DNA of 64,000 nt from Dechloromonas aromatica (nom. nud.) (GCA_017848965.1 JAFIHA010000044.1:1-64000); one strand, 5' to 3'; shown: positions 1-9,676, counted from the stretch's first letter. The notes: generated from the letters alone by a model not told the origin. Numbers and translations: made by a program.

Positions 1-283
1 CAGTGCTCGCCGACTTCCCCCGGCCCTTCTCCGTTGCTCGGCGCTCCACATGGGGGCCCCGAAAGGCGTCTCTGCTGAATGGCCAAGGTTTAAACCTTGG
101 GTGTTTCCGTTCCGCTCGGTTTTCCGGGCCCCTTGGGAGGCGCCGAGCAACGCAGGGCCTGGCGGATAAAGGGCGAGCACTGTCTGAGCCGCGCAGCGGC
201 GAGTTGCGCAGCCCCCGCCAGGACCGAGTAGCGCAGGGAACCCGCGTAGCGGGCGCCGACCTAGGGTCGCCTTCTTCTTTGGC

Positions 284-315
284 TACTTTCTTCTTGGCGA
301 AACAAGAAGAAAGTA
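284..315. repeat. Perfect 12-bp inverted repeat with 8-nt loop
   Basis: The arm TACTTTCTTCTT (284-295) is exactly complementary to AAGAAGAAAGTA (304-315) across the loop GGCGAAAC. There is no T-run after it, so it is not a classical terminator. Similar hairpins (pyrimidine-rich arm, GGCGAAAC-like loop, purine-rich arm) are, from memory, common interspersed intergenic elements in beta- and gammaproteobacteria. Confidence 0.75.
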
Positions 316-450
316 CGCCCGCCGGTCAACGGCGGAACCCAGCGGTTCAGAAATCAAAAACGCCCGCCCGTCAGGCGCAGAACCCGACGGTTCAGAAACA
401 CCACTGCCCCACCAGTCAGCGACGACAGCCAGCGGTTCAGCAAAAGCAAC
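316..450. repeat. Three degenerate tandem units of about 45 bp
   Basis: Units at roughly 316-360, 361-404 and 405-450 each begin with a C-rich block followed by GTCA, continue through an ACCC/GCC-type spacer and end in GGTTCAG plus an A-rich tail. The shared core CGGTTCAG recurs at the same place in all three. They lie directly upstream of the hypE start codon and replace any visible Shine-Dalgarno sequence there. Confidence 0.65.
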
Positions 451-477
451 CACCCCTAAAAACCCACACCCAAAACC

Positions 478-1530
478 ATGAGCACCTCCCGTAAACCCTA
501 CATCCGCCCCCTCGACCTGAAACACGGCCAGGTCGATATGGCCCACGGTTCCGGCGGCCGGGCGATGGCGCAGTTGATCGACGAACTTTTCGCCCGTCAC
601 CTCGGCAACGAATACCTCGGCCAGGGCGACGACGGCGCCGTGCTGCCGCTGCCGAGTGAAGGCCGATTGGTGATGGCAACCGACGCCCACGTCGTCTCGC
701 CGCTGTTCTTCCCGGGCGGCGACATCGGCTGCCTGTCGGTACATGGCACGGTCAACGACGTTGCGGTGATGGGCGCCCAGCCGCTTTATCTGGCGGCCAG
801 CTTCATCCTTGAAGAGGGCTTCCCGCTCGGCGATCTCGCCCGCATCGTGCAGAGCATGGCGGCGGCGGCGAGCGCCGCCGGGGTGCCGGTGGTGACCGGC
901 GATACCAAGGTGGTCGAGCGCGGCAAGGGCGACGGGGTGTTCATCACCACCACCGGCGTCGGCGTCGTGCCACCGGGGCGCGAGTTGTCCGGGCGGCGGG
1001 CGCGGCCGGGCGATGTGATCCTGGTTTCCGGCACGCTCGGCGACCACGGCATGGCGATCATGGCCGAACGCGAAAGCCTCGGTTTCGAGTCGCCGATCGT
1101 TTCCGACACGGCGGCCCTGCACGGGCTGATCGAAACGCTGCTGGCGACGGGCGCCGACCTGCGCGTGCTGCGCGACCCGACGCGCGGCGGGCTGGCCACG
1201 ACGCTGAACGAGATCGCCCGTCAGTCGGGCGTCGGCATGATGCTTCAGGAAAAGGCGCTACCGCTGAAACCGGCGGTCAATGCGGCTTGCGAACTGCTCG
1301 GGCTGGACCCGCTTTACGTGGCGAACGAAGGTAAATTGATCGCGATCTGCGCGGCGGCGGACGCTGAAACAATGTTAACCGCCATGCGTTCGCACCCGCT
1401 GGGCGTCGACGCCGCGATCATCGGTCAGGTTCACGCGGACGATCACCATTTCGTCCAGATGACCACCGCTTTCGGTGGCCGCCGCATCGTGGACTGGCTG
1501 TCCGGCGAACAACTGCCAAGAATCTGCTGA
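478..1530 (+). CDS. hypE: Hydrogenase maturation factor HypE
   Basis: HypE takes the carbamoyl group handed over by HypF onto its C-terminal cysteine and dehydrates it to a thiocyanate, the source of the two CN ligands on the iron of [NiFe] hydrogenase. The 350-residue protein has the AIR-synthase/PurM-like fold signature. It carries an N-terminal glycine-rich AHGSGGRAM segment near residue 22, a GDDGAV ATP-binding element near residue 50, and the diagnostic C-terminal PRIC, whose last residue is the cysteine that carries the ligand. The residues before AHGSGG (KPYIRPLDLKHG) are typical of proteobacterial homologues, so the ATG at 478 is kept although no Shine-Dalgarno sequence precedes it. 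It heads the hypX-hoxA-hoxBC group, on the same strand. Confidence 0.96.
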   Translation: MSTSRKPYIRPLDLKHGQVDMAHGSGGRAMAQLIDELFARHLGNEYLGQGDDGAVLPLPSEGRLVMATDAHVVSPLFFPGGDIGCLSVHGTVNDVAVMGAQPLYLAASFILEEGFPLGDLARIVQSMAAAASAAGVPVVTGDTKVVERGKGDGVFITTTGVGVVPPGRELSGRRARPGDVILVSGTLGDHGMAIMAERESLGFESPIVSDTAALHGLIETLLATGADLRVLRDPTRGGLATTLNEIARQSGVGMMLQEKALPLKPAVNAACELLGLDPLYVANEGKLIAICAAADAETMLTAMRSHPLGVDAAIIGQVHADDHHFVQMTTAFGGRRIVDWLSGEQLPRIC

Positions 1531-1540
1531 GGCGAGGAAT

Positions 1541-1747
1541 TCAGTGTCGTTCGGCGATCATCAGGCTGCTGACATCATCCACTTCGAGCATCACCAGCTC
1601 GCGGGCATCGGCGAGATTGTCGGCATTGCGTACGTAGAACAGTTCGCGGCTACCATCGAGATAGCGGACGGCGGCGATGTATTCGACCCGACGCTGAACG
1701 ACGGGTTGAACCCGGGTGCGGGATGCCTTGCGTTGCGTTGCAGCCAT
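1541..1747 (-). CDS. Small conserved-looking protein of unknown function
   Basis: This 68-residue protein sits antisense between hypE and hypX. It begins with a basic stretch (AATQRKASRTRVQ) and continues as a compact, plausible fold containing YLDGSRELFYVRNADNLADARELVMLEVD-like alternation, split here as DGSRELFYVRNA and DARELVMLEV. A good Shine-Dalgarno sequence (AGGGAGA) lies just upstream of its ATG, which is the main reason to believe the gene is real. It has no membrane segment, cysteines or signal peptide. I do not recognise a family. Its stop lies 10 bases from the hypE stop, so the two genes converge, and its promoter must lie in the 140 bases shared with the hypX upstream region. 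Confidence 0.6.
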   Translation of the reverse strand: MAATQRKASRTRVQPVVQRRVEYIAAVRYLDGSRELFYVRNADNLADARELVMLEVDDVSSLMIAERH

Positions 1748-1887
1748 GATGTTGTTCTCCCTGTGACATTTTTGCGCATCGTAGCGAATGGCAAGTCTCT
1801 GAAAAATAGCGCGAAGGTCATAAACGCCCTGTTTTCTAACGCGAACACCGTGGAAAACGTGGCCACAAAACCTTCCATGATGAAGAC

Positions 1888-3584
1888 ATGATGAAGAAAA
1901 ATCCCTACAGCATGCGCATGTTATTCCTAACGCATAGCTTCAACAGCCTGACCCAACGCCTGCTCAGCGAACTCGCCGCCCGTGGACACGCCATCAGCAT
2001 CGAGCTGGACATCGCCGATTCGGTAACGGAAGAGGCTGTTTCCCGCTTCCGCCCCGACCTGGTGCTGGCGCCCTTCCTGAAGCGGGCGATTCCCGAGTCG
2101 GTGTGGTCGGTCGTGCCCTGCTTGATCGTCCATCCCGGCATTCCCGGCGACCGCGGCCCGGCTGCGCTTGACTGGGCGATCCAGCGCGGCGCGGCGCGCT
2201 GGGGCGTCACCGTGCTGCAGGCCGAGGCGGAAATGGACGCCGGCCCGGTCTGGGCGGCGGCGGAATTTCCCATGCGCCCGGCGAGCAAGGCTTCGCTCTA
2301 CCGCAACGAAGTCACCGAAGCGGCGGTGCGCGCCGTGCTGCAGGCGGTCGACCGTTTCGCTGCCGGCGATTTCCAGCCCCAACGCGTGCCCGGTGCCGCG
2401 CATCCGGCGATCCGCCAGGCCGACCGCCAGATCGACTGGACGACGCAGCCCACCGCCGATGTCCTCGCCCGACTGCGCGCCGCCGACGGTTTTCCGGGTG
2501 TTGCCGACGAACTCTTCGGCCAACCCTGTCAACTGTTCGATGCTTGGCCGGAAGGGCGCCTGCGCGGCGCCCCGGGCACGCTGCTGGCGCGCCGCGAGAC
2601 GGCGCTGTGCCGGGCGACCGCCGACGGCGCGGTATGGATCGGCCACGTCAAGAAGCCGGGCGGCATCAAGCTGCCGGCGACCGTCGCCTTCCCGGAAGCG
2701 GCTGAGTTGCCCGAGGCGCCGCTGGCCGGCTGGTGGCAGGCCGACCACCCGACCTGGCAGGACATCGCCTGGCGCGAGGCCGACGGCGTCGGTTTCCTGT
2801 CCTTCCGCTTCTACAACGGGGCGATGGGCACGGCGCAGTGCCGCCGGCTGACCGAGGCCTTCGGCTGGGCGACGACGCGGCCGGTGCGGATAATCGTCCT
2901 CGACGGCGGCAGCGACTTCTGGTCGAACGGCATCCACCTCAACCTGATCGAGGCCGCCGACAGCCCGGCCGACGAATCCTGGGCCAACATCAACGCCATC
3001 GACGACCTCGCCGAGGCCATCCTGCGCTGCCAGACGCAATTGACCGTCGCCGCCGTCGGCGGCAATGCCGGGGCCGGCGGCTGTTTCCTGGCGCGTGCCT
3101 GCGACCGGGTCTGGGTGCGCGACGGCGTCGTCCTCAATCCGCACTACAAGAACATGGGCAACCTCTACGGTTCCGAATTCTGGACCTACCTGCTACCGCC
3201 GCGCGTCGGCGCCGACGGTGCCCGGGCGATCATGCAGCACCGCCTGCCGATGCCGGCCGCCGAGGCGGTCGCCTGCGGCTTCTACGACGCCTGCCTGCCG
3301 GCGCCCGGCTTTGCCGTCGATGTCGCCCGGCGGGCGCTGGAAATGGCGCAGGCGGCGGATTTCCCCGCGCAACTGGCGGACAAGGCGGCGCGCCGGGCCG
3401 CCGACGAGGCGGCAAAGCCGCTGGCGCAATACCGGGAAGAGGAGCTGGCGGCGATGCGGCGCAATTTCTATGGCTTCGATCCGGCCTACCACGTCGCGCG
3501 TTATCATTTCGTGCATAAGAGCCCGCATTCGTGGACGCCGCGGCATCTCGCCCGGCACCGCGACCTCGACTGGATAATCCCCGC

Positions 3585-3588
<4 letters not shown>
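1888..3588 (+). CDS. hypX: Hydrogenase maturation protein HypX/HoxX
   Basis: HypX makes the CO ligand of [NiFe] hydrogenase under oxic conditions: its N-terminal half transfers a formyl group from formyl-tetrahydrofolate to CoA, and its C-terminal crotonase-like half releases CO from formyl-CoA. The 566-residue protein shows both parts: a formyltransferase-like domain (about residues 1-260, with HPGIPGDRGPAALDWAI near 85-105) and an enoyl-CoA hydratase-like domain (about 285-540, with VGGNAGAGGCFLA near 390 forming the oxyanion-hole region). Two further in-frame ATGs lie within 25 bases of the chosen start. Its stop overlaps the hoxA start in ATGA, implying translational coupling. Its presence suggests that the hydrogenase of this organism matures in air. 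Confidence 0.95.
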
Positions 3589-5065
<1,477 letters not shown>

Positions 5066-5069
<4 letters not shown>

Positions 5070-6061
5070 AAGTGCTCTGGCTGCAAAGCGGCGGCTGCGG
5101 CGGCTGCACCCAGTCGCTGCTCTGCCACGAGCCGCGCCCGCTGTTCGACGAACTGCGCGGCGCCGGCATCGAGTTCGTCTGGCATCCGGCGCTGTCGGAA
5201 GCCAGCGGCGAGGAAGCGCTGGCCATCCTCGACGACTGCGCCAGCGGCCGCCGCGAATTCGACGTCCTCTGCATCGAAGGCGCCATGCTGCGCGGCCCCA
5301 ACGGCAGCGGCAAGTTCCACCTGATGGCCGGCAGCGGCCGGCCGCTGACCGAATGGGTGCAGCGCCTGGCCGAACGCGCCAAATGGGTCTTCGCCATCGG
5401 CTCGTGCTCCGCCTGGGGCGGTTTTTCGGCGAACACGCCGGGCAATCCGCTCGAAGCCTGCGGCCTGCAGTACGACACCGACACGCCAGGCGGCCTGCTC
5501 GGCAAGGCTTTTCGTTCGTCCGGCGGGCTGCCGGTGGTCAATCTCGCCGGTTGCCCGACACATCCGGGCTGGATCGTCGATACGCTGGAAAAGCTGGCGC
5601 TCGAAGGACTGAGCGCCGCCGACCTCGACGAGGTCGGCCGCCCGCTGCTCTACGCCGAACAACTGGTGCACCACGGCTGCCCGCGCAACGAGTTCTACGA
5701 ATTCAAGGCGAGCGCCGAAAAGCACTCCGACCTCGGCTGCATGATGGAAAACCTCGGCTGCAAAGGCACCCAGGCGCACGCCGACTGCAACACGCGGCCG
5801 TGGAACGGCGTCGGCTCCTGCCTGAAGGGCGGCTACGCCTGCATCGCCTGCACCGAACCGGGCTTCGAGTCGCCCGGCCACGCTTTCCAGGAAACCCCCA
5901 AGCTGGCCGGCATCCCGGTCGGCCTGCCGACCGACATGCCGAAAGCCTGGTTCGTCGCCCTCGCCGCGCTATCCAAGTCGGCGACGCCGAAACGGGTACG
6001 CGACAACGCCGTCGTCGACCACACCGTGGTTCGCCCGAGTGTGAAAAAGGGCGGCAAGTGA
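5066..6061 (+). CDS. hoxB: Regulatory (H2-sensing) hydrogenase small subunit
   Basis: This 331-residue protein is the Fe-S electron-transfer subunit of the cytoplasmic regulatory hydrogenase (HoxB/HupU type). It starts directly with the small-subunit cluster motif (LWLQSGGCGGCTQSLL) and has no twin-arginine signal peptide, unlike energy-generating membrane-bound hydrogenases, so it should stay in the cytoplasm. Cluster-binding cysteines appear at CGGC, at GSCSAWGG, at AGCPTHPG, and in the C-terminal segment HHGCPRNEFYEF, DLGCMMENLGCKG, DCNTRPWNGVGSC and YACIACTEPGF. Both ends are translationally coupled: ATGA with hoxA upstream and GTGA with hoxC downstream. With HoxC it senses H2 and signals to the HoxJ kinase rather than conserving energy. 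Confidence 0.95.
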
Positions 6062-7479
6062 AGCGGATCCAGGTCGGCCCGTTCAACCGCGTCGAGGGCG
6101 ACCTCGAGATCGGCCTCGACGTCGACGCCGGCCGGGTCGTCGCCGCGCGCGTCAATTCGCCGCTGTTCCGCGGTTTCGAGCAAATCCTGGTCGGCCGCCA
6201 CCCGGCCGACGCGCTGGCCGTCGTGCCGCGCATCTGCGGTATCTGCTCGGTCGCCCAGTCGGCCGCCGCCGCCAACGCGCTGAGCCGGCTGGCCGGCGTC
6301 ATGCCGCCACCGAACGGCGAACTCGCCGGCCGCCTGCTCCTGGCGGCCGAGAACCTGGCCGACCACCTGACCCATTTCTACCTCTTCTTCATGCCGGATT
6401 TCTGCCGCCCGGCCTATGGCGACCGGCCCTGGCACGCCGCCACCGCCGAACGCTTCACGGCGCAGACCGGCAGCGCCGTCGCCCCCTGGCTGCAGGCGCG
6501 CGCCCGGCTGTTCAACCTGGCCGGTTTCCTCGCCGGCCGCTGGCCGCACACGCTGGCGCTGCAGGCCGGCGGCAGCACCAAGGCGATCGGCGCCGGCGAA
6601 CGCATCCGCATCCAGGCGCTGCTGCGCGAGTTCCGCGCCTTCGTCGAGGGGCGGCTGCTCGGCGACCGCCTCGAAGCCTTCGCCGCGCTGCCCGACGCCG
6701 ACGCCCTGCACGCCTGGGCCGCCGGCCGCAGCAGCGACGCCGCGTTGTTCCTGCGCGCCGCCACAGACCTCGGCCTCGACGCCATCGGCCGCAGCAGCGA
6801 GCGCTTCCTCTCCTACGGCGCCTATGAACTGTTCCCGGCCGGCGTCTGGCAGCCTGGCTGTGAAAGATCCGCGCTCGATACCGGCCGGATCGCCGAAGAT
6901 GTCAGCCACGCCTGGCTCTACGGCGACACGCCGCTGCCGCCGGCCGAGGGCGAAACCCGTGTCGATGCCGACAAGGCCGGCGCCTACACCTGGTGCAAGG
7001 CGCCGCGCTATGGCGGGGAAGTCGTCGAGACCGGCGCGCTCGCCCGCCAACTGGTCGCCGGTCAGCCGCTGCTGCACTCGCTGGTCGCCCGCCACGGCGG
7101 CAACGTCGTCGCCCGCATCGTCGCCCGCCTGATCGAAGTCGCCCGCGTGCTGCCAGCGATGGAGGACTGGCTGCGCGCGATCGAACCCGGCGCCCCCTTC
7201 TGCCTGCCGGCGCCGCTACCCGACAGCGGCCACGCCGTCGGCCTCGTCGAAGCCGCGCGCGGCAGCCTCGGCCACTGGCTGAGCGTCAAGCGCGGGCGCA
7301 TCGAGCGCTACCAGATCATCGCCCCGACCACCTGGAACTTCTCCCCGCGCGACGCCGCCGGCACCCCCGGCGCCCTCGAACAAGCCCTGGTCGGCCTGCC
7401 CGCCGGCGACGGCGCGCCGCCGACCGTGCAGCACGTGGTGCGCAGCTTCGATCCGTGCATGGTGTGCACGGTGCACTAA
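6058..7479 (+). CDS. hoxC: Regulatory (H2-sensing) hydrogenase large subunit
   Basis: This is the [NiFe]-site subunit of the H2 sensor (473 residues). The N-terminal cysteine motif RICGICSVAQS (near residue 60) and the C-terminal DPCMVCTVH supply the four cysteines that hold the Ni-Fe centre. Translation ends immediately after that last histidine, so the C-terminal extension normally cut off by a maturation protease is absent, as known for HupV/HoxC-type sensors. The start is taken as GTG at 6058, which forms a GTGA overlap with the hoxB stop and gives the expected VKRIQVGPFNRVEGDLE beginning. The gene has the high GC of its neighbours, while the DNA just beyond its stop changes character. 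Confidence 0.95.
   Translation: MKRIQVGPFNRVEGDLEIGLDVDAGRVVAARVNSPLFRGFEQILVGRHPADALAVVPRICGICSVAQSAAAANALSRLAGVMPPPNGELAGRLLLAAENLADHLTHFYLFFMPDFCRPAYGDRPWHAATAERFTAQTGSAVAPWLQARARLFNLAGFLAGRWPHTLALQAGGSTKAIGAGERIRIQALLREFRAFVEGRLLGDRLEAFAALPDADALHAWAAGRSSDAALFLRAATDLGLDAIGRSSERFLSYGAYELFPAGVWQPGCERSALDTGRIAEDVSHAWLYGDTPLPPAEGETRVDADKAGAYTWCKAPRYGGEVVETGALARQLVAGQPLLHSLVARHGGNVVARIVARLIEVARVLPAMEDWLRAIEPGAPFCLPAPLPDSGHAVGLVEAARGSLGHWLSVKRGRIERYQIIAPTTWNFSPRDAAGTPGALEQALVGLPAGDGAPPTVQHVVRSFDPCMVCTVH
7458..7478 (+). repeat. 21-bp direct repeat, copy 1 (hoxC 3' end)
   Basis: The last seven codons of hoxC (Met-Val-Cys-Thr-Val-His-stop, less its final base) recur at 9085-9105 with two mismatches in 21 bases. 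Both mismatches are synonymous third-position changes in the same reading frame. The two copies bracket the toxin-antitoxin islet. Confidence 0.7.
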
Positions 7480-7584
7480 TGCGAAAGCTCGTATTCACGT
7501 ACCCACCGCGCCGCCGGCTTACGGTCCAGCCCGACCTCCCGCCAGCGTCACCGTGGATAACGCTACGCCTGCCCAAAATAGAAT

Positions 7585-7602
7585 GCCCGCCGAGTGGCGG
7601 GC
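7585..7602 (-). terminator. Probable terminator of the toxin-antitoxin pair
   Basis: The stem GCCCGCC/GGCGGGC closes a 4-nt loop just past the PIN-domain stop codon. Read on the minus strand it is followed by ATTCTATTTT, a broken U-tract. On the plus strand only TT follows, so it is weaker as a terminator for hoxC. Confidence 0.6.
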
Positions 7603-7607
7603 TTGAT

Positions 7608-8183
7608 TCAGAAGGCCAGTTTGAGTTTTTCCAGCCTGTTCACCGTTTGAGGAAGTTGTTGCTTCAACAGAGTTGCCAGAAGTTCGTCCTGTGTTTTCGG
7701 TGGATTTTTTAGCGATGCTCGCATCTCTCTTACAGCCTCGATGCAAGCGCCGGTATCCAAATCGAAAAGCTCGGCGATGAAGTCGTCTGGATGTATCGCT
7801 TTAACCCCATATTCAGCCAATGCCAAATCCGGGAAGTCTTTGAGGTTGAACGTGACGATCAACTCGGCCCCACATTTCATCGCTGCAGCAAGAACATGTC
7901 TATCGTCCTTGTCCGGCATTCCGCCAATGCAAGGAATAAGATGCTCATACCCTTCAACCAAGCAGTCATGAATGTTTGAGTCGATCAGGTCAGCAGTCCG
8001 CTGGATTCTCTCCGGCGACAAATCTGGGCGATTGACGAGTAGATTTCTTACCCATTCCTCCCTTATTTGCGCTGTCCAGCGTGCCCGAAACAGTCTTTTT
8101 GCTGCAAGGCGCAGCAGCAAATCTCTTAGGGGTGCCGGGTAAAAAACGTTTGCGTCATAGACAACCGTAAATTGGCTCATCAA
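7608..8183 (-). CDS. PIN-domain toxin, VapC-like
   Basis: This 191-residue protein begins FTVVYDANVFYPAPLRDLL, the PIN-domain first strand with its conserved Asp (VYDANV). Further acidic residues follow at MPDKDDRHVLAAA and at TFNLKDFPD, the usual four-acid metal site of PIN ribonucleases, which in VapC toxins cut tRNA or rRNA. The N-terminal context (DANVFYPAPLRDLLLRLA) matches the PIN_3 branch more than classical short VapC. Its ATG overlaps the stop of the upstream helix-turn-helix gene (positions 8180-8183), the standard antitoxin-then-toxin coupling. Its GC content is visibly lower than that of the flanking hydrogenase genes, consistent with acquisition by transfer. The target RNA cannot be told from sequence. 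Confidence 0.85.
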   Translation of the reverse strand: MMSQFTVVYDANVFYPAPLRDLLLRLAAKRLFRARWTAQIREEWVRNLLVNRPDLSPERIQRTADLIDSNIHDCLVEGYEHLIPCIGGMPDKDDRHVLAAAMKCGAELIVTFNLKDFPDLALAEYGVKAIHPDDFIAELFDLDTGACIEAVREMRASLKNPPKTQDELLATLLKQQLPQTVNRLEKLKLAF

Positions 8184-8644
8184 TATCCCATATCTAGCTC
8201 CTGGGCTTCCGCAGCTAGTTGATCCAGAACAGCGTTGCGTGCCCGCTCCTCTTGTTCCTTGAACTTGAGGAGGTCGTTGTATCGGATGCGTCGATGGCTG
8301 CCCACTTTTCGATGCTCGATTTTCTTTTCATCGAGCAGCTTGACCAGATACGGTCTGGATACCATGAGGATGTCTGCAGCTTGCTGGGTCGTTAGCTCAG
8401 CATGCACAGGGACGACCTGCACGGCATTGCCTTGAGAAATGTTCACCAAGATATCCATGAGCATTTGAATGGCCGAGGCAGGCAGATGTACTCGCTGCTC
8501 ACTGTGCCCCATGCAAACGGTGATTTCTTGGGTTTCTTCCGGCGTGGTCATAACCATCGACAACTCACGGCTACCTTCCTTGGCCAAGGCAATTTCTTGC
8601 TCGGTCGGTAGGTTGGGAAGCCCTTGTTGTACTGGTGCGTTCAT
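8180..8644 (-). CDS. Helix-turn-helix antitoxin (excisionase-type DNA-binding domain)
   Basis: This 154-residue protein precedes the PIN toxin. Residues about 85-140 form an excisionase/MerR-like winged helix (LTTQQAADILMVSRPYLVKL followed by HRKVGSHRRIRYNDLLKFK). That domain often sits in antitoxins and DNA-binding regulators paired with PIN_3 toxins. The N-terminal part (residues 1-80) is acidic and should be the toxin-neutralising, autoregulating arm; this is inference. A Shine-Dalgarno sequence (AGGAAA) precedes the ATG. Nine perfect octamer repeats lie 32-103 bases upstream of the start codon, where its promoter should be. Confidence 0.82.
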   Translation of the reverse strand: MNAPVQQGLPNLPTEQEIALAKEGSRELSMVMTTPEETQEITVCMGHSEQRVHLPASAIQMLMDILVNISQGNAVQVVPVHAELTTQQAADILMVSRPYLVKLLDEKKIEHRKVGSHRRIRYNDLLKFKEQEERARNAVLDQLAAEAQELDMGY

Positions 8645-8675
8645 TGTGTTTTCCTAGTCTGCGCTGTATTCGCTG

Positions 8676-8747
8676 TGTCTTCGTGTCTTCGTGTCTTCGT
8701 GTCTTCGTGTCTTCGTGTCTTCGTGTCTTCGTGTCTTCGTGTCTTCG
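8676..8747. repeat. Nine perfect copies of octamer TGTCTTCG
   Basis: The unit TGTCTTCG (CGAAGACA on the other strand) is repeated nine times without error over 72 bases, directly upstream of the antitoxin start. Because 8 is not a multiple of 3 and the array lies in the presumed promoter region, copy-number slippage would shift promoter spacing. Confidence 0.95.
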
Positions 8748-8815
8748 GATTTTGTGGGTTCGCTTAGCTAGCACGCTGTACAGGTGTAACTATAGTTTAC
8801 GTATCACTTAATCGC

Positions 8816-8860
8816 AACAAACGAAACAAACGAAACAAACGAAACAAACGAAATGTACGA
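8816..8860. repeat. Nonamer array AACAAACGA
   Basis: Four perfect copies of AACAAACGA are followed by one degenerate copy (AATGTACGA). The array is unrelated in sequence to the octamer array 70 bases away. Confidence 0.9.
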
Positions 8861-8877
8861 AACATGAGTGTCGGGAA

Positions 8878-8909
8878 CTTTGAAAGAAATTGGCTGATTT
8901 CTTTCAAAG
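8878..8909. repeat. 13-bp perfect inverted repeat
   Basis: CTTTGAAAGAAAT (8878-8890) and ATTTCTTTCAAAG (8897-8909) are exactly complementary across TGGCTG. A third copy of the CTTTGAAAG core follows at about 8919. No T-run follows on either strand, so it is not an obvious terminator. Confidence 0.8.
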
Positions 8910-9084
8910 CGCCTGCTGCTTTGAAAGCTTGCTTGCATGATTGGGCTATGCGTCGTTTACAAAATCCCCAGCTAAGCCTTTGATTCCTTATGTTCGTGAT
9001 GGTGCATGTTCGGCAATTTTGGGCTGCCCTCAAAGTTTCACAACCCGTTGTCTTGTTTGTGGAAACACGAATCCTCCCGCTGCA

Positions 9085-9105
9085 CATGGTGTGTACGGTC
9101 CACTA
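9085..9105 (+). repeat. 21-bp direct repeat, copy 2 (displaced hoxC-like end)
   Basis: In frame, this reads Met-Val-Cys-Thr-Val-His-stop, the same ending as hoxC, with Cys and Val codons changed only at third positions and a TAG instead of TAA stop. No open large-subunit gene leads into it, so it is a fragment. Confidence 0.7.
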
Positions 9106-9151
9106 GACCAACGGCGTAGAATCGGACAGGTTTCAACCGCCTGGAGTCCCC

Positions 9152-9676
9152 ATGCCGGAATCCCTGATCCTGCGCCCGCTGGAGCGCGAAGACCTGCGCT
9201 TCGTCCATGAGCTGGACAATAACGAAACGGTCATGCACTACTGGTTCGAGGAGCCTTACGAGGCTTTCGTCGAACTCGCCGATCTCTACGACCGCCACAT
9301 CCACGACCAGAGCGAACGCCGCTTCATCGCCGAGGTCGATGGCGAACGGGTCGGCCTGGTCGAACTGGTCGAAATCAACCACATCCACCGCCGCGCCGAG
9401 TTCCAGATCATCATCGCGCCGGCCCACCAGGGCAAGGGCCACGCTACGCAGGCGACGCAACTGGCAATGGACTACGCGTTCACCGTCCTCAACCTGTACA
9501 AGCTCTACCTGATCGTCGATTGCGACAACGAACGGGCCACCAACGTCTACCGGAAACTCGGTTTCTGCGAGGAAGGGCGGCTGCGCCACGAATTCTTCGT
9601 CGGCGGTGAATACCGCGATGTGTTGCGCATGGCGGTTTTCCAGCCCGATTACCTGAGCGCCCGCAAAAGCCGCTAG
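9152..9676 (+). CDS. speG: Spermidine N1-acetyltransferase SpeG
   Basis: SpeG is a GNAT-family enzyme that acetylates spermidine with acetyl-CoA, lowering toxic free polyamine. The 174-residue protein matches the SpeG family almost end to end: [19 protein letters not shown] at the start, [40 protein letters not shown], then the acetyl-CoA-binding loop (HQGKGHA, residues about 94-100) and [21 protein letters not shown] Shine-Dalgarno sequence (TGGAG) lies upstream of the ATG. Its stop overlaps the stop of the convergent hybrid kinase by a few bases. It stands alone rather than in an operon, just outside the toxin-antitoxin islet. Confidence 0.95.
   Translation: MPESLILRPLEREDLRFVHELDNNETVMHYWFEEPYEAFVELADLYDRHIHDQSERRFIAEVDGERVGLVELVEINHIHRRAEFQIIIAPAHQGKGHATQATQLAMDYAFTVLNLYKLYLIVDCDNERATNVYRKLGFCEEGRLRHEFFVGGEYRDVLRMAVFQPDYLSARKSR

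Larger units (their letters stand above)
1..477. other. Intergenic region with repeats, no supported gene
   Basis: About 480 bases lie before hypE without a convincing gene. One plus-strand frame stays open across most of it, but its translation is low-complexity, rich in Arg, Pro and Gln, and resembles no family I recognise. The stretch instead holds a perfect inverted repeat near 284-315 and three degenerate copies of a unit of about 45 bases that run up to the hypE start. This is the look of an interspersed intergenic repeat rather than coding sequence. Genes upstream of hypE (probably hypA-hypD) would lie to the left of the window; that is inference. Confidence 0.6.
8645..9151. other. Non-coding, lower-GC repeat-bearing stretch
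   Basis: About 500 bases separate the antitoxin from speG. The frames that stay open here read through tandem repeats or give low-complexity peptides, so I call no gene. It contains an octamer array (8676-8747), a nonamer array (8816-8860), a 13-bp perfect inverted repeat (8878-8909) and a diverged copy of the hoxC 3' end (9085-9105). Base composition is clearly more AT-rich than the genes on either side. Confidence 0.65.

Noticed and set aside
3..494. Long plus-strand open frame before hypE
   Set aside because: Low-complexity translation that runs through the hairpin and tandem units and into the hypE start; no ribosome binding site and no family resemblance.
8571..8774. Minus-strand frame encoding repeated HEDTKTRR
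   Set aside because: It is only the translation of the octamer array, overlapping the antitoxin gene; this kind of peptide is a known annotation artefact.
8676..8860. Short repeats considered as a CRISPR array
   Set aside because: Units of 8 and 9 bases abut directly with no spacers.
8878..8909. 13-bp inverted repeat considered as a terminator or insertion-sequence end
   Set aside because: No T-run on either strand, no second terminal copy and no transposase nearby.
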